Below the pieces are notes generated by a model. The model saw only the letters and a list, made by a program, of their open reading frames with translations, ran no database searches and was not told where the DNA came from. Below, piece by piece: positions 1 through 10,429 of a stretch of 21,141 nucleotides of DNA (its first letter is position 1; each line of letters begins with the position of its first letter). The position numbers were made by a program, and so were the translations under genes. The stretch comes from Entamoeba invadens IP1 (taxonomy: Eukaryota; Evosea; Mastigamoebida; Endamoebidae), in NCBI RefSeq assembly GCF_000330505.1, contig NW_004440111.1, forward strand, positions 77,426-98,566, read 5' to 3'.

Positions 1-82
1 AAGAACAAATAGCGTTCTCAAAATACATCTTTATCATCCCAAATTTCTTTGTGTAAATATTTATTCGACATCATTTTCAAAA

Positions 83-277
83 TTGGATTTTTGTCATCCA
101 ATGATCACACCCATTAATTTGGATAAAACAGAAAAAGTTATAGAATCCAACCTCAAAGATAACGGGAAGAAACTTGACTTGGATGAAATACACGACAATA
201 CATTTAAATATTGGAAAGATTTTTCGCATATATATTTTCTCCCATTTGCAAAAAAATATCTTTCCGCCCAATCTTAA
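83..277 (+). pseudogene. hAT transposase, C-terminal remnant
   Basis: The frame is open for about 64 codons and ends at a TAA. Its last third (WKDFSHIYFLPFAKKYLSAQ) resembles the hAT C-terminal dimerisation region, where a Trp-Trp/Trp-Lys stretch is followed by a short spacer and an 'AKKYLS' helix. In intact hAT proteins a Ser-rich 'PSERVFS' segment follows directly. Here the frame stops at that point, although the next ~60 bases in another frame give a weakly similar RYSF...N stretch, so a frameshift is likely. Nothing upstream in the window gives the catalytic part, which may lie outside the left edge. The call rests on one short motif by eye, and an unrelated host gene end is possible. Confidence 0.45.
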
Positions 278-639
278 AGAGGTACTCTTTTATTGATAAT
301 TCATTTGTATTTTGTCTGATCAATACAATCTGGATGTTATTATTGTAAAAATAAATTTAAATGATACAGTAAAATTTTTATTAGTAAGTCTTCATTAAGA
401 GACATTTTAATTGATCGAAATAAAATACACTTATTGGGGGATTAAAAAACAAGTCCAAACAACAAAAAGTTTTGTTGAGATAATCATTTTTGTATTATTG
501 GCATTTGAACAGAAAATCACGAAAATAAAAAATAAACAAACAAGATATATCAGAAAGTTAAAAATGAAATAATCATAAATCATTTAATCGTTCTGGAATT
601 GTTTTCAACTCTTCATTTTGTCGTATGTTATAATTAAAT

Positions 640-2060
640 CTTTTTCAATTTCTCTATTGCTTCTTCTTCCATTTTAATATATTTTTTTTTAGCTCTTTCG
701 CCTTTTATTTCCTCTTTGTTATTTTTTTCAATTTCTTCAGATTTAAACAAATAATGTGTTTTGAGTCTGTTTATTTTTGCCAAATCACAATATTTCTCAT
801 CTTTTAAAGGTGTTGGAGGTAGGTTTTATATTTTAAGTCTTGTGGTGTGTCATCTGGATGTGGTAATTATTGAACACAACTAACCCAATACAAGGCATGT
901 TTCCACGAATTTTTCATTGACTTATCTTTGATGTTGTTCTTCTAGCATTCTGAGATGAAATTCATAGTATCACTTATTATGATTTTTGGAATATGATCTT
1001 CATTTACCACTTCTTTTGCCTTTGTGAATTCGTTACAATAATAACGGCAAAAAAATGCGTTAGATAGTGATTTTTGAGTGACAGGATAATTTCAGAGTCA
1101 CATAGCTAAAACACAAAAATTGTGTTTTTGGTTAGAAAAACAAGTTTTTTTAATTACAACTTAAACACGTTTTTTTTCTAGTTGAGTCTTAATTATTATA
1201 CCACTTTTCATCACAAACAATGTCTTCCAACCATTATCTAATTGGTGACTTGGTGCGTTGTCTAATATCAGCAGAATAAACCACTTTCGTTGACTCAACT
1301 CTAGATCTTACTCCTTCGGGCATTTATAAAACAAACAACTGGTCACCCAGAAGTTCCACTGAGAAACAAATTTTTGACATTGCTATATTCAGTATTTTCT
1401 AACCATCTTGGCTTTACTGATTTACCAACAAACAAAAGAATTACTTTTCTTTTTGAAATTGAACAACATACTAGAACCGTGATTCTATCCTTTGGTTTTT
1501 TACCTCCGAAATTTTCTGAATTGTCTGATATTTTTTGATGCAAAAAGTCGATAGAAATAAGCTGTCTCGTCCACATTAAAAATATCATCTATTTCAAAAT
1601 TTTCTATTTCACTTTTTATCATATCTATTTCTAATAAATATTTTGTAAGGTCGACATCATTTGATCCGCCAATTGTTCTTTTTGAATTTAAGTGGTGCCT
1701 TTTACAAATATTGTCCATCTACCCACGAGAAAATTACAAACCATCAATTCCCAATTTTGAGCACATTGCTCTGCAATATGTCGTATATCTACTAATGAAA
1801 TTGGTGTATTGGATTCTCATATTTCTTTGATGATATCAGGAAGCATTTCTTCCAAATTTTCACGTTTCACGTTGTGTAGTGTTTTGGTTTGGGATGCTGT
1901 TGTGAGTGTTAAATATTTGACCGGTGAAATATTTATATAAAAAAATTTTTATAACCTCTTTTGAAGGAAACTTTATATTTTTTTTTCCAAATGAGTGAAT
2001 ACAAAGCTTTTTCTTCTGGGTTTGGTTCTTTTAACCATGTAAAAAGTTGTATTTTTTTAC
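640..2060 (-). pseudogene. Tigger/pogo-family DDE transposase (DDE_1), broken
   Basis: Read on the minus strand, homology to Tigger transposases appears in order in several frames. An N-terminal HTH-like part at ~1920-1740 (LTTASQTKTLHNVKRENLEE) is interrupted by a TGA near 1817. A Tc5-like linker follows (CKRHHLNSKRTI, ~1705-1670). Then comes the first catalytic Asp in IFNVDETAYFYRL (Asp codon 1569-1571), and a KPKDRITVLVCC / FVGKSVKPRWLEN strand pair (~1500-1395). The second Asp is in WFILLILDNAPSH (Asp codon 1260-1262). The third is probably the Asp of CDSEIILSLKNHY (~1100). The tail at ~985-640 (FISECQKNNIKDKSMKNSWK, then Lys/Glu-rich sequence) matches the usual C-terminal region. At least four frame changes or stops separate these pieces. 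In life this enzyme cuts and pastes the element at TA sites. Confidence 0.85.
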
Positions 2061-2142
2061 ATTTAGTTTAATTCGCCTTTTAGTTGGGTTTGCAAAAGAC
2101 GTTATTTTTATTTGAATTTGCTATTTATTTTTATGATGATAT

Positions 2143-2198
2143 ATTTACTGTTATAATAATTTCAGTTCTGTAAAATTGATATTTTTATAACAGTAAAT
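2143..2198. repeat. Inverted repeat, 14 bp arms
   Basis: ATTTACTGTTATAA at 2143-2156 is perfectly complementary to TTATAACAGTAAAT at 2185-2198, with a 28-base loop. It lies in the promoter-side subterminal region of the Tigger element, upstream of its minus-strand transposase. It may be a transposase-binding or structural site, or a tiny foldback insertion. Confidence 0.5.
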
Positions 2199-2305
2199 GT
2201 TTTTTATTGGTTTTAATATAGTAATTAATAGAAAAAAATATAAAAACACTAATGAGGGGTTCTATTTGTTTCATTTTTTTTCTCTAAAGGAGAGGTTTTA
2301 CTGTA

Positions 2306-3141
2306 ATTTATAAATTGAGTATTATTTTTTTAATTGTTTCCAAATTTGGATCACTATCAATTATATTTTCTGGAAATTTACAGTTGTAAATTTCCTGTAT
2401 CTATGAAATCAACATAATCCACTTATTCTCAGTTCACTATTTTTTACAATTATTAAAATGATTATTATTTTTTTGTTGAAAGTAAAATAATTCAAAAAAA
2501 AACTTTAAAATTTTTAAATGGCTTGAACATATAAGTTTGTGGTGTGTTTATTTGTTTTTGTGAATGAAATAAAAAATTGTAACAATGAAATAATTTGTAA
2601 TAAAAAATATATTTTTGCATGGTCTATTTATTTTAATGCTGGACTAATAATTGTAGGCGGTGTTTAATTTAAATATGTGAAGAAACAATTTATTTTTTTT
2701 TAAATAATTAATAAATTAACTTAATAATTATTGAAAATGGTGGAAATAGAAAACCTGGTGAATAACTGTGTATAAAAAATGATTTAACACAAAACTTGAA
2801 CAATAAAAAGATATTAAGCTTAAAATTAATATTTTTTAAGATATTAAAATGAATGATATTTTCGATCGTTAATATAATCATGTGTTATAATCATTTATAA
2901 TTCCCGATTTTTTTTAGTTAATTTTTAATCAAAAAACCAATGATTTAAAAAAAAATCCAATAAAAACTAAGAACAAAAGCAAGAAAACATTTCAAGACAA
3001 AAGTACTAAACATCGATACAATCAAAATTTGCAAGAAAGCTTAGCTAATAGATAACCTTGTTGAATTTATGATTAAACACAAAAAATAATTGCACACGTT
3101 TATTTGTTTGAGCAGTTGTTAATTTTTTAAAAAATTTCCAA
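2306..3141. other. AT-rich stretch without a recognisable gene
   Basis: Homopolymer A/T tracts dominate, and no frame on either strand is longer than a few dozen codons. The only structured feature I see is a perfect palindrome at 2372-2395. The left end of the next transposon (transposase from 3142) should lie here, but I could not find a matching terminal repeat. Confidence 0.6.
2372..2395. repeat. Perfect 11-bp-arm palindrome
   Basis: GGAAATTTACA and TGTAAATTTCC are separated by only GT. Nothing nearby shows a function. It could be a hairpin, a dimeric protein-binding site, or a relic of a foldback element. Confidence 0.6.
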
Positions 3142-3840
3142 ATGTTAAAGAATACCAATATAAGAAAAGCAGACCTTTTTAATGTTTCGAGTAGCACCAT
3201 CAAAGATATCGAAAGTTATAATGGCAATGAAATAAGTAATGCGTGGAAAGTATCAAAAAATGAAAAAATATAAGTGCTCGTCATTTCTAATTCGATTCGT
3301 GAAAACAAAACACACTTGAACGGTATTTTACCAAAACTGTTGCTCAGTGCAGATGAAAGCGATTTCATTCCCTTTACTGACGAGAATGAAGCACATAGTA
3401 TTATTAACCCAAATGCTCCATTTACAAAGTATTATAATGTTGATAGCGGTATCAGGAGAGTCACACTTCTTGCTGGAATATTTGGAGATGAACAACATTG
3501 AAGCCCCCTCGTTATTTTTCATAAAACAATTGATAACGAGTTGAGTGAGTATTTCGAAATGAACAATGTATTGTTTGTTTAACAGAAAATGGGTTCATCA
3601 ACATCTGTCTTTATCATTTGTGGCATCAGTATTGTCTTGGTCCCCAGCTTGATATTAGGAAAAAGAACTTTTCTAATGAATGGGCAGTCATTGTTCAAGA
3701 CAACTTTGTTGCTCATGTCCATAATGAGTGCCACCAAGGGTTTGTTGAAAAAAAGTGGCTGAGCTCAATGTTTGTTTTTATAGTAATCATTTGAGCCAAC
3801 CACTTGATGTTGTTGTATATGGTTTTCAAAGGGTTTGTTT
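3142..3840 (+). pseudogene. pogo-like (Tc1/mariner superfamily) transposase, broken
   Basis: From the ATG at 3142 a helix-turn-helix-like start (NIRKADLFNVSSSTIKDIES) runs to a TAA at 3271-3273. The same frame then continues through LLLSADESDFIPFTDEN (first catalytic Asp) and RRVTLLAGIFGDEQH to a TGA at 3499-3501, and reopens as SPLVIFHKTIDNELSEYFEM. A frameshift near 3575 leads into ENGFINICLYHLWHQ and WAVIVQDNFVAHVHNE (second Asp, ~3695). A further shift leads to SNHLSQPLDVVVYGFQR (third Asp, ~3805), the block normally written HSSHLxQPLDVxxF. The order of motifs is complete for a DDxD transposase. The N-terminal part is short, so the true start may be upstream. The family differs from the Tigger copy at 640-2060 and from the pair at 16-19 kb. 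Four or more lesions make it inactive. Confidence 0.75.
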
Positions 3841-3914
3841 TGTTTGTTTTGTCGTATTTATGTTATTATTATAACATTAAATGGTTAATTATTTATAATA
3901 ATTATAACAAAGTA

Positions 3915-5052
3915 CAGTGGTGGTATAAACCCACTTAATTTGGAATAAACCCATTTAAGTGAGTAAATTTTGTGAAACTTTGGTTGAACTTTAAGCAAAA
4001 ATAGAAAAAACTTAAGTACCACCATTTATAAATAGAAAAATGGGTTTGATTGGGTCTTTTCTTTGTTTTTTGAGAAAAAAAGTCATTTTTGCTCGAGAAG
4101 AAAAAAAATATTTGAAATGGTTTTTTATTTTAATTAAAATAAACTTAAAATATAGCTTTTGTTTTTTACAAAATTCGTTTTGAAAAGTATTTTCTTTTAA
4201 CAAAAAGAAGCTCAAAAAAGGTTCAAAAAGTGAAAAAAGAACAATAATGAACACAATGGACTAGCTTGAAAATAAAAGCCGGATTGGATTTGTGGTCTTT
4301 TTTGTGCACATTATTTCAATGATTGTTTTTTAACAAATAACATTAAAAATTTTTTTCATAACAGTTGTTGTTAAGATTCAAAAGAAGATGATAGAAATAT
4401 AAAAAACATAAACGAATGAATAAAAAAGACGAGAATTCAAACAATAACAATGACAAATAAATGACATTTAAGGAACAATAAGAGAAAAAACGGGATAATA
4501 CGAAGAATTGAATTTTTTGGATTGAGATTGAATTGATTATTTTTTAATTTATAAACTTCAAAGTCGGTATTTTTAAATTAAACTTTTGAGCTTTTGTTGA
4601 AAACTGTTTTAAAGAAACATTTGGATCAAAAAATAAGTTACATTTTGTGTAAATCGTAAAATGTGGTTTTTTACACAAAAATGTAAAAATTATACACTTT
4701 TTGGTCAAATACCAAATGGATTCTGGATTCGACAAGTTTTCCACTCAAAGCATTAAAAACAGTGTTTTAACTTGAAAAGGACTTAAAATATCATAAAGTC
4801 TTCACCAGAACAAAGCAACATATAGCCCAAGGTTTGCAAATGTCATGGAATAAATTTTAATTGATTATTTTTTTGTTTTTTTTGTTATAAAAATGTTATT
4901 TTTAATAAAAAATAATTTGTTATTATTAAAATGTTTTTGTCTTATAACATAATTTCAGTTTTTTTAAATTTTTTGTTATTTCCAAAAATAAAACCAAAAT
5001 TTACTCACTTAAGTGGGTTTATTCCAAATTAAGTACTTAAATATTGCCACTA
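3915..5052. mobile_element. 1.14 kb non-autonomous TA-flanked element (pogo/Tc1-type MITE)
   Basis: The left end (3915-3973) begins CAGTGGTGGTATAAACCC and the right end (4995-5052, reverse complement) begins TAGTGGCAATATTTAAG. The two share long blocks, including CTTAATTTGGAATAAACCC and AAGTGAGTAAATTTTG, so the inverted repeats are about 58 bp with a few differences. TA dinucleotides flank both ends (3913-3914 and 5053-5054). The interior has no frame resembling a transposase. It lies 75 bp beyond the end of the pogo-like transposase at 3142-3840, so it probably inserted into or beside that older element. A second, inverted terminus-like string lies inside it at 4010-4023. Confidence 0.8.
4638..4686. 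repeat. Hairpin inside the 3.9-5.05 kb element
   Basis: TTACATTTTGTGTAAA at 4638-4653 pairs with TTTACACAAAAATGTAA at 4670-4686, with a single extra A in the right arm. The loop is 16 bases. It is a likely internal structural repeat of the MITE. Confidence 0.5.
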
Positions 5053-5054
5053 TA

Positions 5055-5980
5055 TTTATTTATAAAAACTAATCGAATACAAATAAATTAGTAAAGTTGC
5101 CAAAGAAAAGGTTGGCGATTCAATTGTATTGAAAGAAGGAGAGGTCGCCAAAGTCAAAAGGTGTGTCAAAAAAGAGATATAATTGATAACCTCTACAGTT
5201 ACAAAGAACTTCGCCCTTTAAAAATTGAAGAGCCAAGAACAAGCTCGCTTACCAAACAAAATGTGTCAACAATCACTTCTTTTAACAGAGATATAAGAAC
5301 AAAAAATTATCCTTGCATCTTTACACGTTTGTGGCTTTGTTAAAAAGCAAATGCAAGTCACAAAGAGCACATGCAAAACAGATTATTAATACAAAATATT
5401 CTACAATCCAGAATACACCAGACACATCAAAGATTTTTCAGTGAACCGTATTCGATTGTAACTCAACACTTTGTTAAAAGACTTTCAATTGATGTGAAGG
5501 ATGTGGAAACTCGACTTAATAAGATGAAAAATATTTTCTTAGCCAAAAAATTAATATTTAAGTTTTGAGTTTCATTTTAATAGTTCTGGTAATAATAAAG
5601 ATTTTGATTGTAAATAAAAGTTTAAAATTTAAACAATGTAAAAAAGTTCTATATATTTAAGATAATAGAACAATACATTATAAAATCAAAAATAGACGGT
5701 TTTATCTGTTTATATTTTGGCAACTCATGGTGTATTGCAAGTAATTTGACAAAGTTTTGATAATTAACAATCATCAATATCGCAAAGACAGAGATTACAA
5801 TAACTTAACACTTAATTATCAAAAAAGACAATTTTGTGTCTGTTTATTTTGATTTATTGTTTTGAACTTTATATAAACTTTAAAATAATAACAAAATTAA
5901 AAAAACTATAACTTAATTAACATAAATATCAACACCAAATAAATGTTTTTTATAAATATAGGGTTTTAAATATCCAAAAA
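5055..5980. other. Region without a recognisable gene; possible transposase scraps
   Basis: Short plus-strand frames with mixed, protein-like composition occur at 5097-5181 (VAKEKVGDSIVLKEGEVAKV), 5161-5343 and 5371-5568, but I recognise no motif. They follow the MITE and may be the C-terminal tail of the pogo-like transposase that the MITE interrupts, or another remnant. From 5570 to 5980 the sequence is AT-rich and featureless. The promoter region of the piggyBac gene would lie here. I found no convincing TTAA-anchored inverted repeat. Confidence 0.4.
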
Positions 5981-7620
5981 ATGAATGAGTTGGTAGCGAT
6001 GCTTATTGAAGAAGAACAAGAAGAACAAGAAGAACAAAAAGATGAAATAAACTACGGACAAAATGAAAATGAAATTGAAGAGGAAGACATCGAACGCGAA
6101 GAAAATGAATACTATGATTTTGAAGACGAATATACATACGATGAAGGTATTAAATTAAATAAACATGAAGTCGAACAAATAGTCAAAGAAGTGATTGAAC
6201 AAAAAGATAGTAGAAAAATGTTTGAAAACAACAAAAAACAAAACCAGTGAAAATAACAGTTTATCAAGAAGGCAAAGTTTTTGAAAGTAAGACAATAATT
6301 TGGAAATCATCTATACCTCAATGTACACCAAATGTTGCATTTGAAGAAAAAACCATCCATACAGTTATAAACAAATAATTTTTTTGAAACGTTTTTATTT
6401 TTTAATGATCAATTTTTATGTAATATTGTCAAATCCACGAACCAAAGAATTGATGTAGAGAAAAAAGACTAACTTATATAAGATACTATATCAATTCATA
6501 TGAAACAATATTACATGAAATAAATATTTTGGAAAGTGGTCTAAAATATACAACTGTTTACAGTGAGCAAATAAAAAAGTAGATTTGGAAACAATCAAAA
6601 AGTGGTTTTTTGAAAACACTTCTCTTATCAAACAAATACCAATTTTTGAAAATCTATATTATTTTTTTTCATGTGAAAACTCGTTTTCTCTTAAACATAC
6701 AGAATCTTTTATTTTTGTCTTTATTGTTACCACTGAACTATGAAATTTTTATGAAACTGGATCTAATTAAACAAATTGAAACAAGGAATGTATTAGAATG
6801 TCTAAAGTGTTTACAAAAAATGGAAAAGAAGGAGAACACAAAAGTTTTCATTCAATCAACCCAATTTCAATTGATAAGCTTCGTGTGTTTATTGGGATTA
6901 TAATTATTTCCAACACTTATTTTAAAGATAAAATAATGGAGTCTATTTTTAAAAATTCCAATATAAATACCAAAATGTCATATGCAGAGTTTAAAGATAT
7001 AATGAGGTGCCTTCGTTTTGATGATCTGAAAACAATAAAAGAACGAATTGAACTTCCATTCACTGCTTCTGTAGACGAAATTGTTAAGATTCTCAACTAT
7101 AAATTTTTAACATTGTACAATCCTTCTTAATTTATTACCGTTGATGAACGTATTATTCCATACACTGGAAGGTTTAGAGATAAAAGTATTAATGAAAGAC
7201 AAACCATATCAAAGAGGTATACGCGTTGATTGTGTTAACGATGCAAAAAATGGTTATTTGGTTCAATTTAAATATTTTTCAAGACCAAAAAACAATTATT
7301 TGGTCAAAACACACAACAAAAAACAATTAAAGCTGTTTATTCAAAAATTGAGTTTACTCAAACTGAAATAATTGAACTAATTTATTCTCAAAACAAGTTC
7401 TTTCAATCAGAAAAAAAATCAAGAAGAAGTTATTCAAACTGATTATTTTAAAAAGGATCTGAGTGATTTAAAAATCGAACAATTATTTATTGATATCTAT
7501 TAAAAAATAGATTATTTGATCATTGTGAAAAAATATCATATCTCAGATGAAAACTTACATAAAATCATTGAACAAGTTCGGGTTTTTAAAGGAAAAAAAT
7601 AAAACATCGAAAAACAAAAA
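5981..7620 (+). pseudogene. piggyBac transposase (DDE_Tnp_1_7), broken and shortened
   Basis: The gene starts at 5981 (MNELVAMLIEEEQEEQEEQK) with a strongly acidic ~85-residue N-terminus, as is usual in piggyBac proteins. This includes three exact copies of a 9-base GAAGAACAA unit. After a TGA at 6248 and several shifts, the core reappears at 6798-7128, with SIDKLRVFIGIIIISNTYFK and MSYAEFKDIMRCLRFDD, the classic piggyBac segment. FITVDERIIPYTGRF carries the first catalytic Asp (codon 7143-7145). A frameshift near 7185 leads to KDKPYQRGIRVDCVNDAKNG, matching the 'KPxKxGIKxW...D.KTGY' block. The following ~200 residues with the other catalytic Asp residues are not found. From ~7400 an open but unrecognised stretch (DYFKKDLSDLKIEQLFIDIY) ends in Lys-rich sequence with TAA stops. 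This indicates an internal deletion plus point decay. Confidence 0.8.
6011..6037 (+). repeat. Coding minisatellite (9 bp x 3)
   Basis: There are three perfect tandem copies of GAAGAACAA, encoding Glu-Glu-Gln three times within the acidic head of the piggyBac transposase. Slippage at this short repeat probably changes the length of the acidic domain between copies. Confidence 0.8.
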
Positions 7621-7814
7621 ATGAAACTTTTATGGACAAATTAAAAAATATCATCAATAAGTATTCAAAACTTAAAAGAAAAACAACAACAAAAAGAAAG
7701 AAGAAATAGTTTTAGAAAAGAAACAAAAGTCCAAATAACTGAGCCTTCGGAGAGTCAACTTAAAAAACGTTCTATAAACTAATATCTCCATTTTTGGAAC
7801 ATATCGTTGTGTTG

Positions 7815-8790
7815 TTACAGATAACTTATATTAAACACAAATGGTTGTTGATAAATACAAAAGTATGGGTAATATGGTATTTGGTAAGTTGTATAATAAG
7901 GGTTGTACATTAATAGTGATATATTTTGTGTTTCTGGTTGTAAAACTTGACAAACACTTCCAACTTCCTCATTATTAACATATAAAACTTCTTCTTCAAT
8001 CAACGATGTTCTTTCGTCTTCAAGTTCAGAGGTTTCTTCGTTAAAATCGTCATAATTTTCTAATAAAGAAATGTCAAATGTTTCACGTTCAACGCGATTG
8101 AGTGGATTTTTGTAAAATCGTCTTATACTTTCAAAATATGCGTCTAAAGCAAAGATATCTTTTATATTATAAAAAGATTTCTTTCTTAAATCTTCGAAGT
8201 AGTTATCCTGGTTTGATGATGTATCTGTTATTGTCCAATTGTGTACTTCAAATTCTGCAGCAATAGAGTTAGATTCGTTTTAAGTAATGATGTGTTCATT
8301 AAACAATAAAGTATAATCATATTCGTCAATTGTACCGATTTGTAATTAACTTGTATCTTTAATTAGTTCGTTTTATTGTAATTTCTTTAAAACATTCTCG
8401 TTTTTTTCTTTGAGTATATATTCTGAACATCGGTGAATTGATTTCAATTTCAATATTTTCGAAACTTGATCTAAAAAATCAACAAATGAAAGATCAATTT
8501 TTTAAAATAAAATTGTTTATGTTTTAAGTATATGATTTACAATAGGAGATGTTTGTCTTCTAGTATGTACTTTGAGTTCATTTTTTTACGATCACTTTCA
8601 AGTACGAACATTATCAAGTCAACCAAAGTTATGACGTCGACCTTCTTTTGAATTTTGAGGTCCAAAATTGAATATGAATTTTCGGAAATATTGTCCGCGT
8701 AGATTATACAAAACAACACCATATTTTTCTTTCAAATTTTGGAGGTCGTATTTCGTTTCTAAAATACGTGTTTGTCAAGTAAGTTTTTAA
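7815..8790 (-). pseudogene. Unrecognised decayed gene
   Basis: The minus strand reads as a long protein-like sequence in linked frames. About 8790-8650 gives RILETKYDLQNLKEKYGVVL. Then 8722-8537 gives a frame with KKVDVITLVDLIMFVLESDR and SKYILEDKHLLL. From ~8505 a single frame runs to the TAA at 7815-7817, with only three TAA interruptions (near 8365, 8345 and 8280). It passes through VDFLDQVSKILKLKSIHRCS, NYFEDLRKKSFYNIKDIFAL, an acidic stretch (NEETSELEDERTSLIEEEVL) and a Tyr/Pro/Gln-rich tail (YNPYYTTYQIPYYPYFCIYQ). I recognise no domain. The two halves share a loose helix pattern ending in S(K/E)YIL(E/K)(D/E)K, so an internal repeat is possible. A GT...TTTTTTTAG segment (about 8545-8475) could be a short intron. 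It may be host-derived, or cargo of a neighbouring transposon. Confidence 0.4.
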
Positions 8791-8975
8791 AAACTTAAGG
8801 AAATGAGTGGGAACTCTGGTGTTAATTAATTCAATTTATTCGAATAGATAGTTGAGAAGATTAAGGTTGAGAAATGGTACAAGAAGAAATGCACTACAAA
8901 TTATCCGCATAATAAATATTTTAAAATCAATGTATTTAATATAGTAATGACTACACTCAATCGCACTTCATTTGA

Positions 8976-9001
8976 TTTTTCTCAAAATACTTTGAGAAAA
9001 A
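8976..9001. repeat. Perfect 11-bp-arm hairpin
   Basis: TTTTTCTCAAA, loop ATAC, TTTGAGAAAAA. It lies between the unknown gene (8790) and the MULE fragment (9080), downstream of the MULE reading frame, and could mark an element end or a transcript 3' structure. Confidence 0.5.
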
Positions 9002-9079
9002 TGAAAAAACAACCGCTAAACTCAACAAGAGGAAAAAAGATGTTCAGACACTTTATAGTAGCCATTTCAAAGTCGCTAA

Positions 9080-9412
9080 TTAAGATTTTGTGTTTATAAA
9101 AATTACAAGCCTACGTTGTTTGGCCAAATTTTCAACCATAGTAAATGCTTCTGCATTATTCACTTTCGACTTTCTAAGCATTTTTATAAAAATGCAAGAG
9201 GACGCGAAGTTGTTGACGAATGAATGAAGTATATATAATTGACCATCCGAGTTTACAATTTTAAACGTCCCATCACCAAACACCAAGTCAGATTCACTCA
9301 ATAGGAACAATCCGGATACCAATCCAAAAATTGTGGCTTCACCAACTTTAAATGCCATTATAAGAGAAGAGTTAGAGCCAAATGCAACAATACAAAGTAA
9401 ACTAAAAACCAC
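9080..9412 (-). pseudogene. Mutator-like (MULE) transposase fragment
   Basis: The minus-strand frame contains LFLLSESDLVFGDGTFKIVN followed by GQLYILHSFVNN and a long helix ending MVENLAKQRRLV. The D-G-T-F-K block, an aromatic residue plus Gln-Leu-Tyr and an Ile-His is the signature start of the MULE catalytic domain. The Asp of GDGTF would be the first catalytic residue. Only about 80-110 residues remain. The later catalytic residues, the zinc-binding tail and the N-terminal DNA-binding region are not visible on either side. This is therefore a truncated relic, consistent with MULE insertions known in Entamoeba. No matching terminal repeat was identified around it. Confidence 0.7.
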
Positions 9413-10125
9413 TTTTGTATTTCATCTTATTATTTATATTTTTGTGGTTTTAAATGATACAATTATAACAAAAAAATTAAAATATATTTCTTCTTTAAAC
9501 AAAAAAGTACTTTTCAAACATATACACTCGTTATTGTAAACAGTATAATACTAATATTATATCGATATTGATCATTTATTATTAAACAATCGAGCTGTTT
9601 TGATCAATAATATATTAATAATTTAAATAATATTTATTATTTTTTTATTTAACAAATTATTCACAAAAAAATAAAAAAACAAACCAAAAATTGTTTCTTT
9701 AAACAACAACTTGATTATCTATAATAATAATAGTTTATTACAGATGCCACTGGAACAAATAATGATCAAGAACTTGTTTATAATACTTATGTTTGTCTTT
9801 TATTAGTTTTAATTGACTTTTGAAAAAAACATCAAAAACGAACTTTAAATAATAATATGTATTTGTTTATTTCATTGAATATACACAATTTAGTTTATAA
9901 ATCTTTATATACAATAGATACATTTAATACAATACAACAATTAACATAAAAATAATCGTACCGTCAACACGGTATATTAAATATAATATGGTGCATTATC
10001 TCTGCTCTATTTTTATGAATATCAATTAAAAAACCAAGTTCAATAATTATCAATCATCAATGAAAATATAAAAACCATACTTTACTATTTATAACAAAAC
10101 AAAGGTAAAAAACAATGCACGGTAA
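9413..10125. other. AT-rich spacer without a recognisable gene
   Basis: The sequence holds A/T tracts and short inverted motifs, such as the TTGATCA/TGATCAA pair around 9567-9610, and no sustained frame. It abuts the left terminal repeat of the pPolB element. Confidence 0.55.
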
Positions 10126-10273
10126 TATATAAATTGTGCCGATTTCGGACACCCTTCGGGAATCCACAATCCTCCCAATTTCGTCGCTTCGCTCCGTATT
10201 TAAGGTTTAAATATTTTGGGGTTATTTTTCAGTTATTTTAAAGTGATAATTTAAATTTTTCTATTTTAAAATG
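10126..10273 (+). repeat. Left terminal inverted repeat of the pPolB element
   Basis: It begins TATATAAATTGTGCCGATTT and contains CACCCTTCGGGAA, AATTTCGTCGCTTCG and AAAGTGATAATT, all mirrored at 14406-14558. It is distinctly richer in G and C than the surrounding sequence. The similarity runs up to the ATG of the plus-strand frame at 10271 and fades after it. Confidence 0.9.
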
Positions 10274-10429
10274 TCAACCACCATTGAAAGAATAATTATA
10301 GTTATTAAAAAGAAATGTATTTATATTACAGAGTTGAATAATCACGAAATTGATTTATATAATAAAGTTGAATCTAAAGATTATTCCAAATAAAGACGAC
10401 ACTGTCAATTATCAACCTAGAGTAGTAAA
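10271..10429 (+). pseudogene. Left-end inward-facing gene of the pPolB element, partial
   Basis: An ATG sits directly at the inner edge of the repeat. The frame MSTTIERIIIVIKKKCIYIT continues to a TAA at 10391-10393, and the next frame (IPNKDDTVNYQPRVV) stays open into the assembly gap. Beyond the gap, 10530-10580 reads NLNDFKPKNRLIYAGN in the same direction. The simplest view is a small gene convergent with the polymerase, broken by a frameshift and hidden by the N run. It could instead be the 5' end of a much longer gene lost in the gap. No family is recognised. It shares the first four residues (MSTT) with the polymerase gene at the other end. Confidence 0.45.

Larger units (their letters stand above)
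367..2303 (-). mobile_element. Tigger/pogo-like DNA transposon, full length but decayed
   Basis: The left end reads TA then CAGTAAAA (367 on). The right end reads TTTTACTG (ending 2303) then TA, so the element has inverted CAGTAAAA termini and a TA target duplication at 365-366 and 2304-2305. Beyond 8 bp the two ends diverge, although both contain short relatives of the AGAGACA/AGAGA subterminal motif typical of this group. Its length of 1,937 bp suits an autonomous Tigger/pogo element. The transposase lies inside on the minus strand and is broken by stops and frameshifts, so the copy is dead. Confidence 0.8.

Noticed and set aside
2372..2395. The palindrome as a transcription terminator.
   Set aside because: No gene ends nearby, and bacterial-type terminators are not expected in this eukaryotic setting.
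3328..3522. Open frame on the minus strand and a second plus frame over the same bases.
   Set aside because: They are shadows of the plus-strand transposase, which carries the recognisable motifs.
4012..4744. Two minus-strand frames of 66-80 codons inside the MITE.
   Set aside because: They are Phe/Lys-rich products of A/T tracts with no motif.
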